Positions 9,227 through 17,409 of a stretch of 64,000 bases of DNA are shown here, piece by piece. The notes under the pieces are model-generated. The model made no database searches, had not been told where the DNA came from, and saw nothing but the letters and a program-made list of their open reading frames with translations. Position 1 is the stretch's first letter, and each line of letters starts with the position of its first letter. Made by a program: the position numbers and the translations under genes. The DNA comes from Streptomyces tibetensis (lineage in GTDB: Bacteria > Actinomycetota > Actinomycetes > Streptomycetales > Streptomycetaceae): positions 30,441 to 94,440 of the forward strand of contig NZ_SZVW01000030.1 in assembly GCF_007655005.1 (NCBI RefSeq), given 5' to 3'.

Positions 9227-9981
9227 GCCGCCACCCCCAGGTACGCCTCGATGACCGCCGGGTCGCGCTGGATCTCGTCCGGTGTGCCTTCGGCGATCTT
9301 GCGTCCGAAGTCGAGGCAGACGACCTTGTCGCACAGGCCCATCACGAACCCCATGTGGTGTTCGACCACGACGAGCGTGAGGTCGAACTCCTGGCGCACC
9401 GACCGGACCAGATCCGCGAATTGGTCGACCTCGCCGTGGCTGAGTCCGTTGACGGGTTCGTCGAGCAACAGAAGCCGGGGCCGTACCGCGAGCGCCCGGG
9501 CGAGTTCGACCCGTTTGAGGGTGCCGAACGGCAGCCCGGAGGCGGGGTGGTCGGCGACATCCGCCAGGCCGAGACGCCGGAGCAAGTCGTCCGCCTGGTC
9601 ACGTAGTTCCCTCTCCTCCCGCCGGACGTGGGGCAGCCCGAGCGCCGCGGCGAGGTGTCGCGTGCGCCCCCGGCTGTGGGCGCCGACCATGACGTTCTCC
9701 CGAACCGTGAGCTGTGGGAACAGACCGAGGTTCTGGAAGGTGCGGGCGATGCCGCGCCCGGCCACGGAGTGCGGCGGGAGGGCGAGCAGGTCCTCGTCCT
9801 CGAACCGCACCGTCCCCGCATCAGGGGTGCAGCGCCTGGTGAGGCAGTTGAACAAGGTGGTCTTGCCGGCTCCGTTCGGTCCGATGAGCCCCACGGCGGT
9901 GCCCGGCTCGACGGTGAACGCGACACCGTCCAGTGCCGTGATCCCGCCGAAGCGCACGCTGATACCGTCGACCGCGAGCAT
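9223..9981 (-). CDS. livG: ABC transporter ATPase LivG
   Basis: A 252-residue nucleotide-binding subunit and the first gene of the importer operon. Walker A GPNGAGKTTLF, a LivG-type signature region (SGLPFGTLKRVELARAL) and Walker B LLLLDEPVNGLS are present. The signature reads LPFGT rather than the canonical LSGGQ, a common LivG variant. The start is the ATG at 9981 with GGAAGGGG upstream; the frame extends to 10053 but without family similarity. An inverted repeat at 10053-10070 sits in the divergent promoter region shared with the pucR-type gene. Confidence 0.9.
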   Translation of the reverse strand: MLAVDGISVRFGGITALDGVAFTVEPGTAVGLIGPNGAGKTTLFNCLTRRCTPDAGTVRFEDEDLLALPPHSVAGRGIARTFQNLGLFPQLTVRENVMVGAHSRGRTRHLAAALGLPHVRREERELRDQADDLLRRLGLADVADHPASGLPFGTLKRVELARALAVRPRLLLLDEPVNGLSHGEVDQFADLVRSVRQEFDLTLVVVEHHMGFVMGLCDKVVCLDFGRKIAEGTPDEIQRDPAVIEAYLGVAA

Positions 9982-10052
9982 GAGTGACGCCCCTTCCGAG
10001 GTACTGGGGGGTAGGCGAGCGTCACAGTAGGTGGGGGCCTTCCGAGCGCACA

Positions 10053-10070
10053 TTGGGTGTGAGCACCCAA
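10053..10070. promoter_or_regulatory. Inverted repeat in the liv / pucR divergent promoter
   Basis: Perfect inverted repeat TTGGGTG-TGAG-CACCCAA, 72 bp upstream of the livG start and 100 bp upstream of the divergent PucR-family gene. The position suits an operator controlling both. The binder (PucR or the coupled TetR) is inference. Confidence 0.55.
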
Positions 10071-10169
10071 CTTCACGGCCTCCGACTTGTGCGCCGCGCC
10101 CATCTCGCCCGACCTGTCGCCCGCCGAGCCTGTTGACGGGACACGAGGAGTGCAGCGACCATCGGCGCC

Positions 10170-11465
10170 ATGCCTCGCGGACCCGCCCCCGGCGCCCCCG
10201 CCCTGACCGAACCCCTCAGCCGGGAGCGGCACCGGATCCTGCACTCGGTCCAGGACCGGCTCGAGGACGTGGCGAAGACCGCCGTCGCGGTCATGCGCAC
10301 GGAGATCCCGTCCTACGCGCTGCAGGACGAGCGGTTCTTCGACGACGTACGGGACCAGGTCCTCGCGCACTACCGGATGCAGCTGGCCGCGCTGGCCGGC
10401 GACCGGGACATCGCCCCCGAAGACCTGGTCTTCAGCCGTGCGGCAGCCATGCGCAGAGCACGCGCGGGGTTCGCCCTCGAGGACTGGATCAGTGCCTTCC
10501 GGGTCGGCCGGCAGGTGCTGTGGGACGCGCTGCTGGACTGCGCGGGCATGTCCGCCGAGGCACAGCAGGCCGCGCTGTCGCTCGTCACACCGCTGATGCG
10601 GTATGTCGACTACGCCAGCACCCATGCCGCGCAGGCCTATGTGGAGTACGAACAGCACGTGGTAGCCGACGCGGACCGGGAGCGCCGGGATCTCCTGGAC
10701 CAGCTCCTGGCCGGCACGGCTCCGGCACGCGGTCCGCTGCTCGCGGCGGCACAGGCGTACGGCATCGGACCGCACTCGCCGATGATGGCGGTCGTGGCGG
10801 TGTGCGTAGGCGACACCCGCACCGGCGACCCCACCTCGGCCGAGCACGGCTACGCGACCAGCGCGTCCATCGGCATCGCCGGGCCCTGGGCCGGCCGAAC
10901 CCTGGTCGTCGTACGCCACGGCGAGGTGGTGGCCGTGCCCGTGGTCCGCACCGGCATGGACGCGGAGGACATCTGTACCCACTTCGAGGCGGTGCAGCGA
11001 CGGCTCGCGCGCGAGGGAACCATGCTCGCCATGGGCATCAGCACAGTCGCCAGAGGCGCCGGTGAACTGCCGCGCGCCTACGAGGAGGCACGGGCCGCCC
11101 TCGACCTCGTGCCGAGCGATGGCGGGGTGGCGGCACTGCCGCGCCTGTCCCCCTTCGACTACCTGGCGCTGCGCGCGGACGACCTCGCCCGCCAACTGGT
11201 CGATCCCCGCGTACGTGCGCTGCTGGAGGACGACCGCAGACGTGGCGACACGCTGGCGGCGACCATACGGGCCTTCGCGGAGGCCGATCTCAACCTGCGG
11301 CTGGCTGCCGACCGGCTGCGGGTGCACCACAACACGGCCCACTACAGACTGCGCCGGATCGAGGAACGCACCGGGCGCAATCCGCGCCGGATCGCCGACC
11401 TCCTGGAACTGCTGGTCGCCCTCGCCATCCGCGACGGCGCCGGGGAAGGTGAGGATCACCAGTGA
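10170..11465 (+). CDS. PucR/CdaR-family transcriptional regulator
   Basis: A 431-residue regulator with an N-terminal alpha-helical sensor region (about 20-170), a central GGDEF-like/CdaR segment and a C-terminal PucR-type helix-turn-helix (DLNLRLAADRLRVHHNTAHY then RLRRIEERTG, about 372-405). It is divergent from the liv-type importer and overlaps the following TetR gene by GTGA (11462-11465). PucR-type proteins usually sense the substrate of the adjacent catabolic or transport genes; control of the importer is inference from layout. Confidence 0.85.
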   Translation: MPRGPAPGAPALTEPLSRERHRILHSVQDRLEDVAKTAVAVMRTEIPSYALQDERFFDDVRDQVLAHYRMQLAALAGDRDIAPEDLVFSRAAAMRRARAGFALEDWISAFRVGRQVLWDALLDCAGMSAEAQQAALSLVTPLMRYVDYASTHAAQAYVEYEQHVVADADRERRDLLDQLLAGTAPARGPLLAAAQAYGIGPHSPMMAVVAVCVGDTRTGDPTSAEHGYATSASIGIAGPWAGRTLVVVRHGEVVAVPVVRTGMDAEDICTHFEAVQRRLAREGTMLAMGISTVARGAGELPRAYEEARAALDLVPSDGGVAALPRLSPFDYLALRADDLARQLVDPRVRALLEDDRRRGDTLAATIRAFAEADLNLRLAADRLRVHHNTAHYRLRRIEERTGRNPRRIADLLELLVALAIRDGAGEGEDHQ

Positions 11466-12127
11466 GCGGCATCGTGGAGCCTGCGGGGACCGGGACGGCG
11501 CGTCGGTTGCCGGACCCGCAGGACGGCACCGGTCTGCCGGAGGCACCCACCGGACAGAACCGAACGATCCGGAACGCGCTTCTCGACGCCGCGCTGGAGG
11601 TGTTCACCGAGCGCGGTTACGCCGAGGCCGGTCTCGCCGAGATCGCGACGCGCTCCGGCATCCCGGTGGGCAGCCTCTTCCAGCACTACGGCGGAAAGCG
11701 AGGGCTCTACCTCGCTCTTTGGGAGGAGTTCCGGGAGGAACAGGAGCGCCGGACCGCGGCCACGCTGTCCGCCGAGCGTGGCCTTGGCGTGGACGACCCC
11801 ATCACCCTTTTCGTGGCGGGAGCCAGGGCCTATCTGGAGGGCGCCTGGGACAACCGGCGGTTCGGCAGACTCCTCGTGGAGGATGACGGCCCCACAGGCT
11901 TCGACGCCCTGCGACGCCAGTGGGACCGCGCCTGGGTGCGGCGCAACGCACGGCTCCTCGAAGTCGACGAGAAGCGCCGCGCCGGCCGGGTCCGGGTGCG
12001 GGTGCTGACCACCGTCATCGGAGGGGCGGCACGCGAACTGGGCGACTGCACGGACGAGGGAGAGGCCCGGGAGATCGTCGACGAGGTGTGCGGCATTCTC
12101 ACGCACCTTTCGGCTGCGCCCGGCTGA
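11462..12127 (+). CDS. TetR-family transcriptional regulator
   Basis: 221 residues. The N-terminal HTH spans about residues 40-85 (ALEVFTERGYAEAGLAEIAT, then GIPVGSLFQHYGGKRGLY), preceded by a 35-residue extension. A GTG start at 11462 overlaps the PucR stop, so the two regulators are co-expressed. The C-terminal ligand domain is divergent, so the effector cannot be predicted. It is convergent with the acyl-CoA gene cluster. Confidence 0.85.
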   Translation: MSGIVEPAGTGTARRLPDPQDGTGLPEAPTGQNRTIRNALLDAALEVFTERGYAEAGLAEIATRSGIPVGSLFQHYGGKRGLYLALWEEFREEQERRTAATLSAERGLGVDDPITLFVAGARAYLEGAWDNRRFGRLLVEDDGPTGFDALRRQWDRAWVRRNARLLEVDEKRRAGRVRVRVLTTVIGGAARELGDCTDEGEAREIVDEVCGILTHLSAAPG

Positions 12128-12157
12128 GAAGCCCGGCGCACGGCTCGGTGCGGGGCC

Positions 12158-12331
12158 TCACGAGAGCAGCACCCATCTGCGGCCGTCCTGGTCCCCTACG
12201 AGATATGTCAGATTCGACTGGCCCAGCCCGATCCGCTCGAAGGCCAAGGGCCCGGCGAAGTCGACGCCGAGGGTCGCGAACCAGAGGCTCACCGCCCCGG
12301 CGTCGATTCCGACGATGTCCGCGCTAGACAC
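12158..12331 (-). pseudogene. Truncated APH-type phosphotransferase (ACAD10/11-like kinase) remnant
   Basis: 57 residues starting at a GTG (12331) that overlaps the SDR stop. The sequence IVGIDAGAVSLWFATLGVDF followed by GIGLGQSN-LTYLV and GRRWVLL is the N-terminal start of APH-family kinases that accompany acyl-CoA dehydrogenases; in that family the next residues are an Arg-Arg-Pro-Pro run and another 280 residues. Here a TGA follows immediately (about 12158) and no continuation is found in the 30 bases before the convergent TetR gene. The catalytic HxD and DFG-like motifs are therefore missing, and the gene is dead. Confidence 0.75.
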
Positions 12332-13106
12332 CGATGCCGGCCCCTTGCCTGAACTGGGGCGCGTCACCGAGCAGTTGCCCCCCGTCGATCACCATGGTCT
12401 CGCCGGTGATCCAGCTCGCGGCGTCCGAGACGAGAAAGGCGACCGCGGAGGCGATGTCGGCAGGCTCCCCTATGCGGCCCAGTGCCACCGAGGCGGACAC
12501 GGCCTGCTCGTGCTCCTTCCACAGGGCCTCGGCCAGCTTCGTGCGCACCACACCCGGTGCCACCGCGTTGACGCGGACCTTCGGCGAGAGCTCCAGTGCC
12601 AGTTGCCTGGTGAGATGGATCAGTGCGGCCTTCGAGGCGTTGTACAACCCGATGTTCGCCTCGGAGACCATGCCGCCTACCGACGCCGTGTTGACGACCG
12701 CCCCGCCGTGCTCACCCATCCAGGCCCGGTTGGCCAGCCCCGTCCACAGGACGGGCGCCCACAGGTTCACGTCGAAGGTCTTCGCGAACCGGCCGTGGTC
12801 CTGGTCGATGACCGGCCCGAAGGCCGGGTTGGTCCCCGCGTTGTTGACGAGGATGTCCAGGCTGCCGAAGCGCTCGAGCGTCAGATCCACGCAGCGCTGG
12901 GCCGCCTCTTCGTCGACCGCGTGCGCACCGACGCCGACCGCTGTGCCCCCGACCTGGGCCGCGGCGGCGTCCACCGCCTCCTGGGACCGGGACGTGAGGA
13001 CGACGTTCGCGCCGACCGCGGCGATGGCCCGGGCGATCGCCAGCCCGATACCGCGTGAGGCCCCGGTGACGACGGCGGTGCGACCGGTGAGATCGAGTCC
13101 CGCCAT
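12324..13106 (-). CDS. Short-chain dehydrogenase/reductase (SDR)
   Basis: A 260-residue classical SDR. Cofactor motif TGASRGIG (14-21), NNAG (88-91), and the catalytic Ser142, Tyr155 and Lys159 (YNASK) are all present; the C-terminal SWITGETMVIDGG is typical of FabG-like enzymes. It likely oxidises a hydroxyacyl-CoA or reduces a ketoacyl-CoA. It follows the acyl-CoA dehydrogenase by one base and precedes the kinase remnant, so it belongs to the acyl-CoA operon. Confidence 0.88.
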   Translation of the reverse strand: MAGLDLTGRTAVVTGASRGIGLAIARAIAAVGANVVLTSRSQEAVDAAAAQVGGTAVGVGAHAVDEEAAQRCVDLTLERFGSLDILVNNAGTNPAFGPVIDQDHGRFAKTFDVNLWAPVLWTGLANRAWMGEHGGAVVNTASVGGMVSEANIGLYNASKAALIHLTRQLALELSPKVRVNAVAPGVVRTKLAEALWKEHEQAVSASVALGRIGEPADIASAVAFLVSDAASWITGETMVIDGGQLLGDAPQFRQGAGIGV

Positions 13107-13107
13107 C

Positions 13108-14337
13108 TCAGCTCACCGCCGCCGTCGCCTCGTCGCGGTACTGCCGCAGTTCCTGCCTGGCGATGGCCCGCTTGTGAACCTCGTCCGGACCGTCGGCCAG
13201 CCGCAACGTCCGCAGACCCGCGTACATCATCGCCAGGGGGAAGTCGTCGGTCACTCCCGCTCCCCCGTGCACCTGGATCGCACGGTCGACGATCTTCAAC
13301 GCGATGTTGGGGGCGGCGACCTTGATGGCCGCGATCTCGGTGCGCGCTTCCTTGTTCCCGACCGTGTCCATCAGATACGCGGCCTTCAGCGTGAGCAGGC
13401 GGATCATCTCGATGTCGATACGGGCTTCCGCGATCCAGTCCTGGATGTTGGACCGTTCGGCAACCGGACTGCCGAAGGTCACCCGTGACTGTGCGCGTCG
13501 GCACATCAGTTCCAGCGCCCGCTCGGCCGCGCCGATGGCCCGCATGCAGTGGTGGATACGACCGGGCCCGAGCCGGGCCTGGCTGATCGCGAAACCCTCG
13601 CCCTCGCCCTTGAGCAGGTCCTTGGCCGGCACCCGGACGTTCTCGAAGATGATCTCGGCATGGCCCTCGCGATCCGCGTACCCGAACACCGGGAGGTTCC
13701 GGACCACCGTGACCCCGGGGGCGTCGATGGGGACGACCATCATCGACTGCTGGCGATGTGGGGCCGCCGTGGGATCGGTCTTGCCCATCACGATGAGCAC
13801 CTTGCAGTTCCTGTGCATCGCGTTGGAGGCGAACCACTTGCGGCCGTTGAGCACGTACGCGTCGCCGTCGCGCTCCATCCGCAGTTCGATGTTGGTGGCG
13901 TCGGAGCTGGCGACACGCGGCTCGGTCATCGCGAAGGCCGAGGCCATCGTTCCGTCGAGCAGGGGCTTGAGGTACTTCTCCTTGTGCTCGTCGCTGCCGA
14001 ACAGCGTGAGCACCTCCATGTTGCCGGTGTCGGGCGCGTTGCAGTTGCACGCCTCGGAGGCGATGTGGCTGCGGCCCATGATCTCCGCCAGCGGCGCGTA
14101 CTCGAGATTCGTCAGACCCGGGCCCCACTCCGGGTGCGGGTGGAAAAGGTTCCACAGTCCACGCCTGCGCGCCTCCGCCTTGAGCTCCTCGAGAATCGGC
14201 GGGTGGAAGTGCGGGTCACCCGACGCGCTCATCTGCTCGTGGTACACCGCCTCGGCTGGGTAGACGTGCGCATCCATGAACTCGAGCAGATCCGCCCGGT
14301 ATTTCTCGGCGCGGTCCGAGATCTCAAAGAGGGACAT
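13108..14337 (-). CDS. Acyl-CoA dehydrogenase (ACAD10/11 branch)
   Basis: A 409-residue flavin-dependent acyl-CoA dehydrogenase. The segments FAMTEPRVASSDATNI and RDQ-less HGGAGVTDDFPLAMMYAGLR, the C-terminal DGPDEVHKRAIAR, and the N-terminal acyl-CoA_dh_N region are all of the ACAD11-like branch, which is often encoded beside APH kinases. The start at 14337 overlaps the end of the broken enoyl-CoA hydratase by 14 bases. An operator-like palindrome lies upstream of that operon at 14903-14924. Length and motifs suggest an active enzyme even though its operon partners are damaged. Confidence 0.88.
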   Translation of the reverse strand: MSLFEISDRAEKYRADLLEFMDAHVYPAEAVYHEQMSASGDPHFHPPILEELKAEARRRGLWNLFHPHPEWGPGLTNLEYAPLAEIMGRSHIASEACNCNAPDTGNMEVLTLFGSDEHKEKYLKPLLDGTMASAFAMTEPRVASSDATNIELRMERDGDAYVLNGRKWFASNAMHRNCKVLIVMGKTDPTAAPHRQQSMMVVPIDAPGVTVVRNLPVFGYADREGHAEIIFENVRVPAKDLLKGEGEGFAISQARLGPGRIHHCMRAIGAAERALELMCRRAQSRVTFGSPVAERSNIQDWIAEARIDIEMIRLLTLKAAYLMDTVGNKEARTEIAAIKVAAPNIALKIVDRAIQVHGGAGVTDDFPLAMMYAGLRTLRLADGPDEVHKRAIARQELRQYRDEATAAVS

Positions 14338-14855
14338 CAGAACTCCTGACGGGTAGGGAAGGAAAGTCGGGCGGGCGCTTGTCCAGGTGACTGGCCACGC
14401 CTTCCACGACGTCTGACCCGCGGAAGGCCTGGAACATGAGGCCTTCCGCCCGGGTCACGGAATCGGCGTAGGTGCCGTCCGCGTCGTTGCTCAGTTGGCT
14501 CTTGATGGTGGCCATGGACGCCGGGGAGCAGAGCCTCGCCAGATCCGCGGCGTACGCGACAGCGGCATCCACCACGCTGCCGGTGAGGACCAGGTGGTCG
14601 AGGAGTCCGACACGGAAAGCCTCCTCGGCGTCCACCATGCGGCTGGACAGCAACTGGTCCGCCGCCCGGCTGTGCCCCACCAGCCGGGGCACAGCCAGGA
14701 GATCCCGTACTCGGCGATCAGCCCGCGTCGCGCGAATGCCGTGGTGAACCGGGCCGAGGACGAGCCGAAGCGAACGTCGTGGTAGAGCGCCTCCACCATG
14801 CCCAGGCCGGCGGGCCGCCCCCGGTGACGACGGCGACTCTCTGTGCAACGTTCAC
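14324..14855 (-). pseudogene. Chimeric, frameshifted enoyl-CoA hydratase remnant with an SDR-type N-terminus
   Basis: The frame begins with a GTG at 14855 behind a strong GGAGAGGG site and reads VNVAQRVAVVTGGG, which looks like the start of an SDR, not a hydratase. After this it switches frame to AGLGMVEALYHDVRF and FTTAFARRGLIAEYGISWL, clear crotonase-family sequence from the middle of the protein. About 100 N-terminal hydratase residues are missing. A further one-base loss near 14690-14692 (in the expected Leu-Pro-Arg-Leu) shifts into the frame that continues as LLSSRMVDAEEAFRVGLLDHL to the stop at 14324. The simplest history is a deletion joining an SDR promoter and start to an enoyl-CoA hydratase gene, followed by a frameshift. 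Confidence 0.78.
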
Positions 14856-14902
14856 GGCAACCCTCTCCGTTGACCGGCGTGCGATGCGTCCCACCTGTAT
14901 AA

Positions 14903-14924
14903 TTGAATCCGACGTCAAGTTCAA
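14903..14924. promoter_or_regulatory. TetR-type operator, copy 1
   Basis: 22-bp imperfect palindrome TTGAA-N12-TTCAA with a central GACGTC, 48 bases upstream of the operon start at 14855. It overlaps a TATAAT-like -10 (TATAATTG). A near-identical copy lies at 19300-19321 and a half-site at 15705-15715. The TetR encoded at 14998-15690 is the likely binder. Confidence 0.7.
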
Positions 14925-14997
14925 TAACTCCGGGCACGGAACCACATGAAAAATGCCGCCCACCCCCAGGGGGATGAGCGGCTACGAGACAGGCGGA

Positions 14998-15690
14998 TCA
15001 GCGGTGGCCGGGAAACCGTAGGGCGTTCGCCCAGAGCCGCGTCACCGTGGACACGAGCTCCTCGAAGTCCACCGGCGTACCTTCTTCCTGCCGTTCGCCG
15101 AGCACGAAGGCGTTGTAGGCCATGACGCTGACCATGCCCGACAGCGCACGGGAGGCCATCATCGGATCGACCTCCCGGTCCGCGACACCCCGCGCCTGCA
15201 GGTCGGCGATGCCACGGGCATTACGGCGGATGAACGCGTCGGCGCGCCGCGTGCGGAACTCACGGAACTCCGGCTCCACTTGGGCGACCTGCTCGAGCAG
15301 GCCCATCAACTTGGCGTTCCGCTTGTACGCCTCGAGGTACGCGCGATTGCTCGCCTCCAGCACCGCATGGGGATCGTCGGTGCCCTGCACCCGGCCCATT
15401 CCGGGGTGCATCATGTCCTCCTGCGCCTCCAGCAGGACGGCGGCAAGCACCTCTTCCTTGTTGGCGAAGTAGGTGTAGAAGGAACCCGCCGCGCACTGAG
15501 CCTCTTTGGTGATGTCGGTCAGGCGGGTGTCGAGGTAGCCGTCCCGCTCGAACACCTTCCGTGCGGCCTTCACCAGAGCGGCCCGTGTCCGCGCTCCACG
15601 CTTCGTCGTGGGGGGCTCACGAAGGTGCGAGAGGGGCGCCACGGGCGGTGCCTGCTCGCCGTCCGGCTCCTCGGGCGCAGTGGTCTCCAT
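14998..15690 (-). CDS. TetR-family regulator of the acyl-CoA locus
   Basis: 230 residues from the ATG at 15690; in-frame starts at 15723 and 15786 are possible but add no family sequence. The HTH (about 38-85) reads ARKVFERDGYLDTRLTDITK then AGSFYTYFANKEEVLAAVL, typical of FadR/AcrR-like TetR proteins. The C-terminal domain resembles TetR_C_33-type acyl-CoA-responsive regulators by general composition only. A half-copy of the operator lies at 15705-15715, just upstream of the start, suggesting weak autoregulation. It sits inside the catabolic cluster between the acyl-CoA synthetase gene and the dehydrogenase operon. Confidence 0.85.
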   Translation of the reverse strand: METTAPEEPDGEQAPPVAPLSHLREPPTTKRGARTRAALVKAARKVFERDGYLDTRLTDITKEAQCAAGSFYTYFANKEEVLAAVLLEAQEDMMHPGMGRVQGTDDPHAVLEASNRAYLEAYKRNAKLMGLLEQVAQVEPEFREFRTRRADAFIRRNARGIADLQARGVADREVDPMMASRALSGMVSVMAYNAFVLGERQEEGTPVDFEELVSTVTRLWANALRFPGHR

Positions 15691-15704
15691 CCCGGGAACT
15701 GTAC

Positions 15705-15715
15705 TTGAATCCGAC
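15705..15715. promoter_or_regulatory. Operator half-site upstream of the TetR gene
   Basis: TTGAATCCGAC, identical to the left half of the palindrome at 14903-14924, without the right half. It lies 15 bases upstream of the TetR start and downstream of the acyl-CoA synthetase stop. Confidence 0.5.
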
Positions 15716-15745
15716 ACCACCATCACAAACCAGGGGAGCAGACGC

Positions 15746-17269
15746 TCAGCGCCGACGGGCGGCAACGTCGGCGGGCGCCATGTCACGGGTCAGGGCCGTA
15801 CGGTCGACGGACCGCTTGAGGATCTTCCCGGTCGGGCCCTGTGGCAGCGCGTCGACGAACCGGACGATGCGCGGGATCTTGTAGGCGGACAGCCGCTCTC
15901 GTGCCCAGCTCGACACCTCGGCGGCATCGAGCTGCGAACCGGGCCGGGCCGCGATGAGCGCGGCGACCTCCTCGCCGTAGTGCTCGTCGGGAACGCCGAT
16001 CACGGCTGCCTCGACGATGTCCGGATGCTCGTAGAGAACTTCCTCGACCTCGCCGGGGTAGACGTTGTAGCCGCCGCGGATGATCAGGTCCTTGATGCGG
16101 TCGACGATGCGAAGGTCGCCGTCCGTGTCCGTTTCACCGAGGTCGCCGGTCCGGAACCAGCCGTCGGACGAGAGCGCCGCGGCGGTGTCCGCGGTGCGGT
16201 TCCAGTAGCCGCGCATCACCGTGGGCCCCTTGATGTGGACCTCTCCCACCGTACCCGGCGGGCATTCACTGCCGTCGTCGTCACGCACCTGAACCTGCAT
16301 CTGCGGCACTGCCCTGCCGGTGTACCCGGTCTTGCCGCCGCGGTCGAGGTCGTTGAAGGTGCCGAAGGCGGTGGTCTCGGTGAGTCCATACCCTTCGAGG
16401 ATGGTGCAGCCGAAGCGGGCCTCGAAGGCCCGGGCGATCTCGCCGGGAAGCGATGCGCCGCCGGAGACGGCGACACGGAGCCCGGCGAAGTCCGCCGGGT
16501 CGGTGTCACCCGCCGCGTGCAGCAGCGCGTTCCACATGGTCGGCACACCGGCCATGATGGTGAGCCGGTCGCGGCGCAACATGTCCAGCATCGACGCCGG
16601 GTCGAATCGGGCCAGCAGCGACATCGAGCCGCCCACGGTCAGGGTCGCCATCATGACCGATGCCTGGCCGAACACATGGAACAGCGGGAGCCCGGTGCCG
16701 GTGCGGTCGGCGCTCGAGGCACGGCTGCACTCGGCGCCGATCTCCCCGGCGGACAACAGGTTCCCGACGGTGAGTTGGGCCCCCTTCGGCCGCCCGGTGG
16801 TTCCCGAGGTGTACAGGATGGCCGCGGTCTCGTCGCGGTCCCGGTCGACACCGCCGGCAGGGGCAGCGGCGACCTGCGCACCCGGGGACAGCACCCAAGA
16901 GGGCACCGAGAGCGCCGCGGCCGCCTCCGCGACGGCGGGGCCGAGGACGTGCCATGCGATCGCCAGTGAGCATCCGGCATCGCCGAGAACGTACTCGGCC
17001 TCAGCCCGGGTGGACATCGTGTTGACCGGAACCACGACACAGCCCGCGGCCTGAATCCCGAGGTAGGCCACCACGAACTCGGGCACCGACGGCGCCGCGA
17101 GCAGCACCCGGTCCCCCGGGGACAGACCCGCGGCTGCCAGGGCGCCCGCGTACCGCGTGCTCGCGTCCCGCAGCTGGAGATAGGTCCACTGATCCGTGGC
17201 ACCGCGCAGTGCGATGTTGTCGGGAGTGGCGGCCGTGTGACGGCACACTGGATCGAAAACGCTGGGCAT
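15746..17269 (-). CDS. Acyl-CoA synthetase (AMP-forming, FadD-like)
   Basis: A 507-residue class I adenylate-forming enzyme. The P-loop TSGTTGRPKG, GYGLTETTAF (A5), the hinge region FRTGDLGETDTDGDL and the C-terminal catalytic Lys motif PTGKILKR are all present. It would activate a carboxylic acid to its CoA thioester, feeding the dehydrogenase and thiolase of this locus. The start is the ATG at 17269; the frame runs on to 17569 without homology and overlaps the HAD gene there. A 7-bp inverted repeat lies 31 bases upstream of the start. Confidence 0.88.
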   Translation of the reverse strand: MPSVFDPVCRHTAATPDNIALRGATDQWTYLQLRDASTRYAGALAAAGLSPGDRVLLAAPSVPEFVVAYLGIQAAGCVVVPVNTMSTRAEAEYVLGDAGCSLAIAWHVLGPAVAEAAAALSVPSWVLSPGAQVAAAPAGGVDRDRDETAAILYTSGTTGRPKGAQLTVGNLLSAGEIGAECSRASSADRTGTGLPLFHVFGQASVMMATLTVGGSMSLLARFDPASMLDMLRRDRLTIMAGVPTMWNALLHAAGDTDPADFAGLRVAVSGGASLPGEIARAFEARFGCTILEGYGLTETTAFGTFNDLDRGGKTGYTGRAVPQMQVQVRDDDGSECPPGTVGEVHIKGPTVMRGYWNRTADTAAALSSDGWFRTGDLGETDTDGDLRIVDRIKDLIIRGGYNVYPGEVEEVLYEHPDIVEAAVIGVPDEHYGEEVAALIAARPGSQLDAAEVSSWARERLSAYKIPRIVRFVDALPQGPTGKILKRSVDRTALTRDMAPADVAARRR

Positions 17270-17299
17270 GGGCGGTGCCTTCCGGGATGTGAGCAGGTA

Positions 17300-17318
17300 A
17301 GGGTGCAAGTCGCACCCT
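17300..17318. promoter_or_regulatory. Inverted repeat upstream of the acyl-CoA synthetase
   Basis: Perfect AGGGTGC-N5-GCACCCT in the gap between the HAD stop and the synthetase start, 31 bases upstream of the start. It could be an operator, a 5'-leader hairpin or a weak terminator. It is unlike the TTGAA-N12-TTCAA operator, so the synthetase may be regulated separately. Confidence 0.45.
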
Positions 17319-17409
17319 CTTCGATGGGTTGATCTGGCCCCGCTTCGGCAACAAGTCCTCGGGCGGTGTGGCCGGATGACCGACCTCGCTGCGCCCGGTC
17401 GCTGGATCG

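Noticed and set aside
9342..11546. Minus-strand frame of 734 codons across the PucR gene and livG start
   Set aside because: It runs antisense to PucR and out of frame through livG, two well-supported genes.
15608..16969. Plus-strand frame opposite the acyl-CoA synthetase
   Set aside because: Low-complexity Gly/Val/Arg-rich translation and complete overlap with an adenylation enzyme that has all core motifs.
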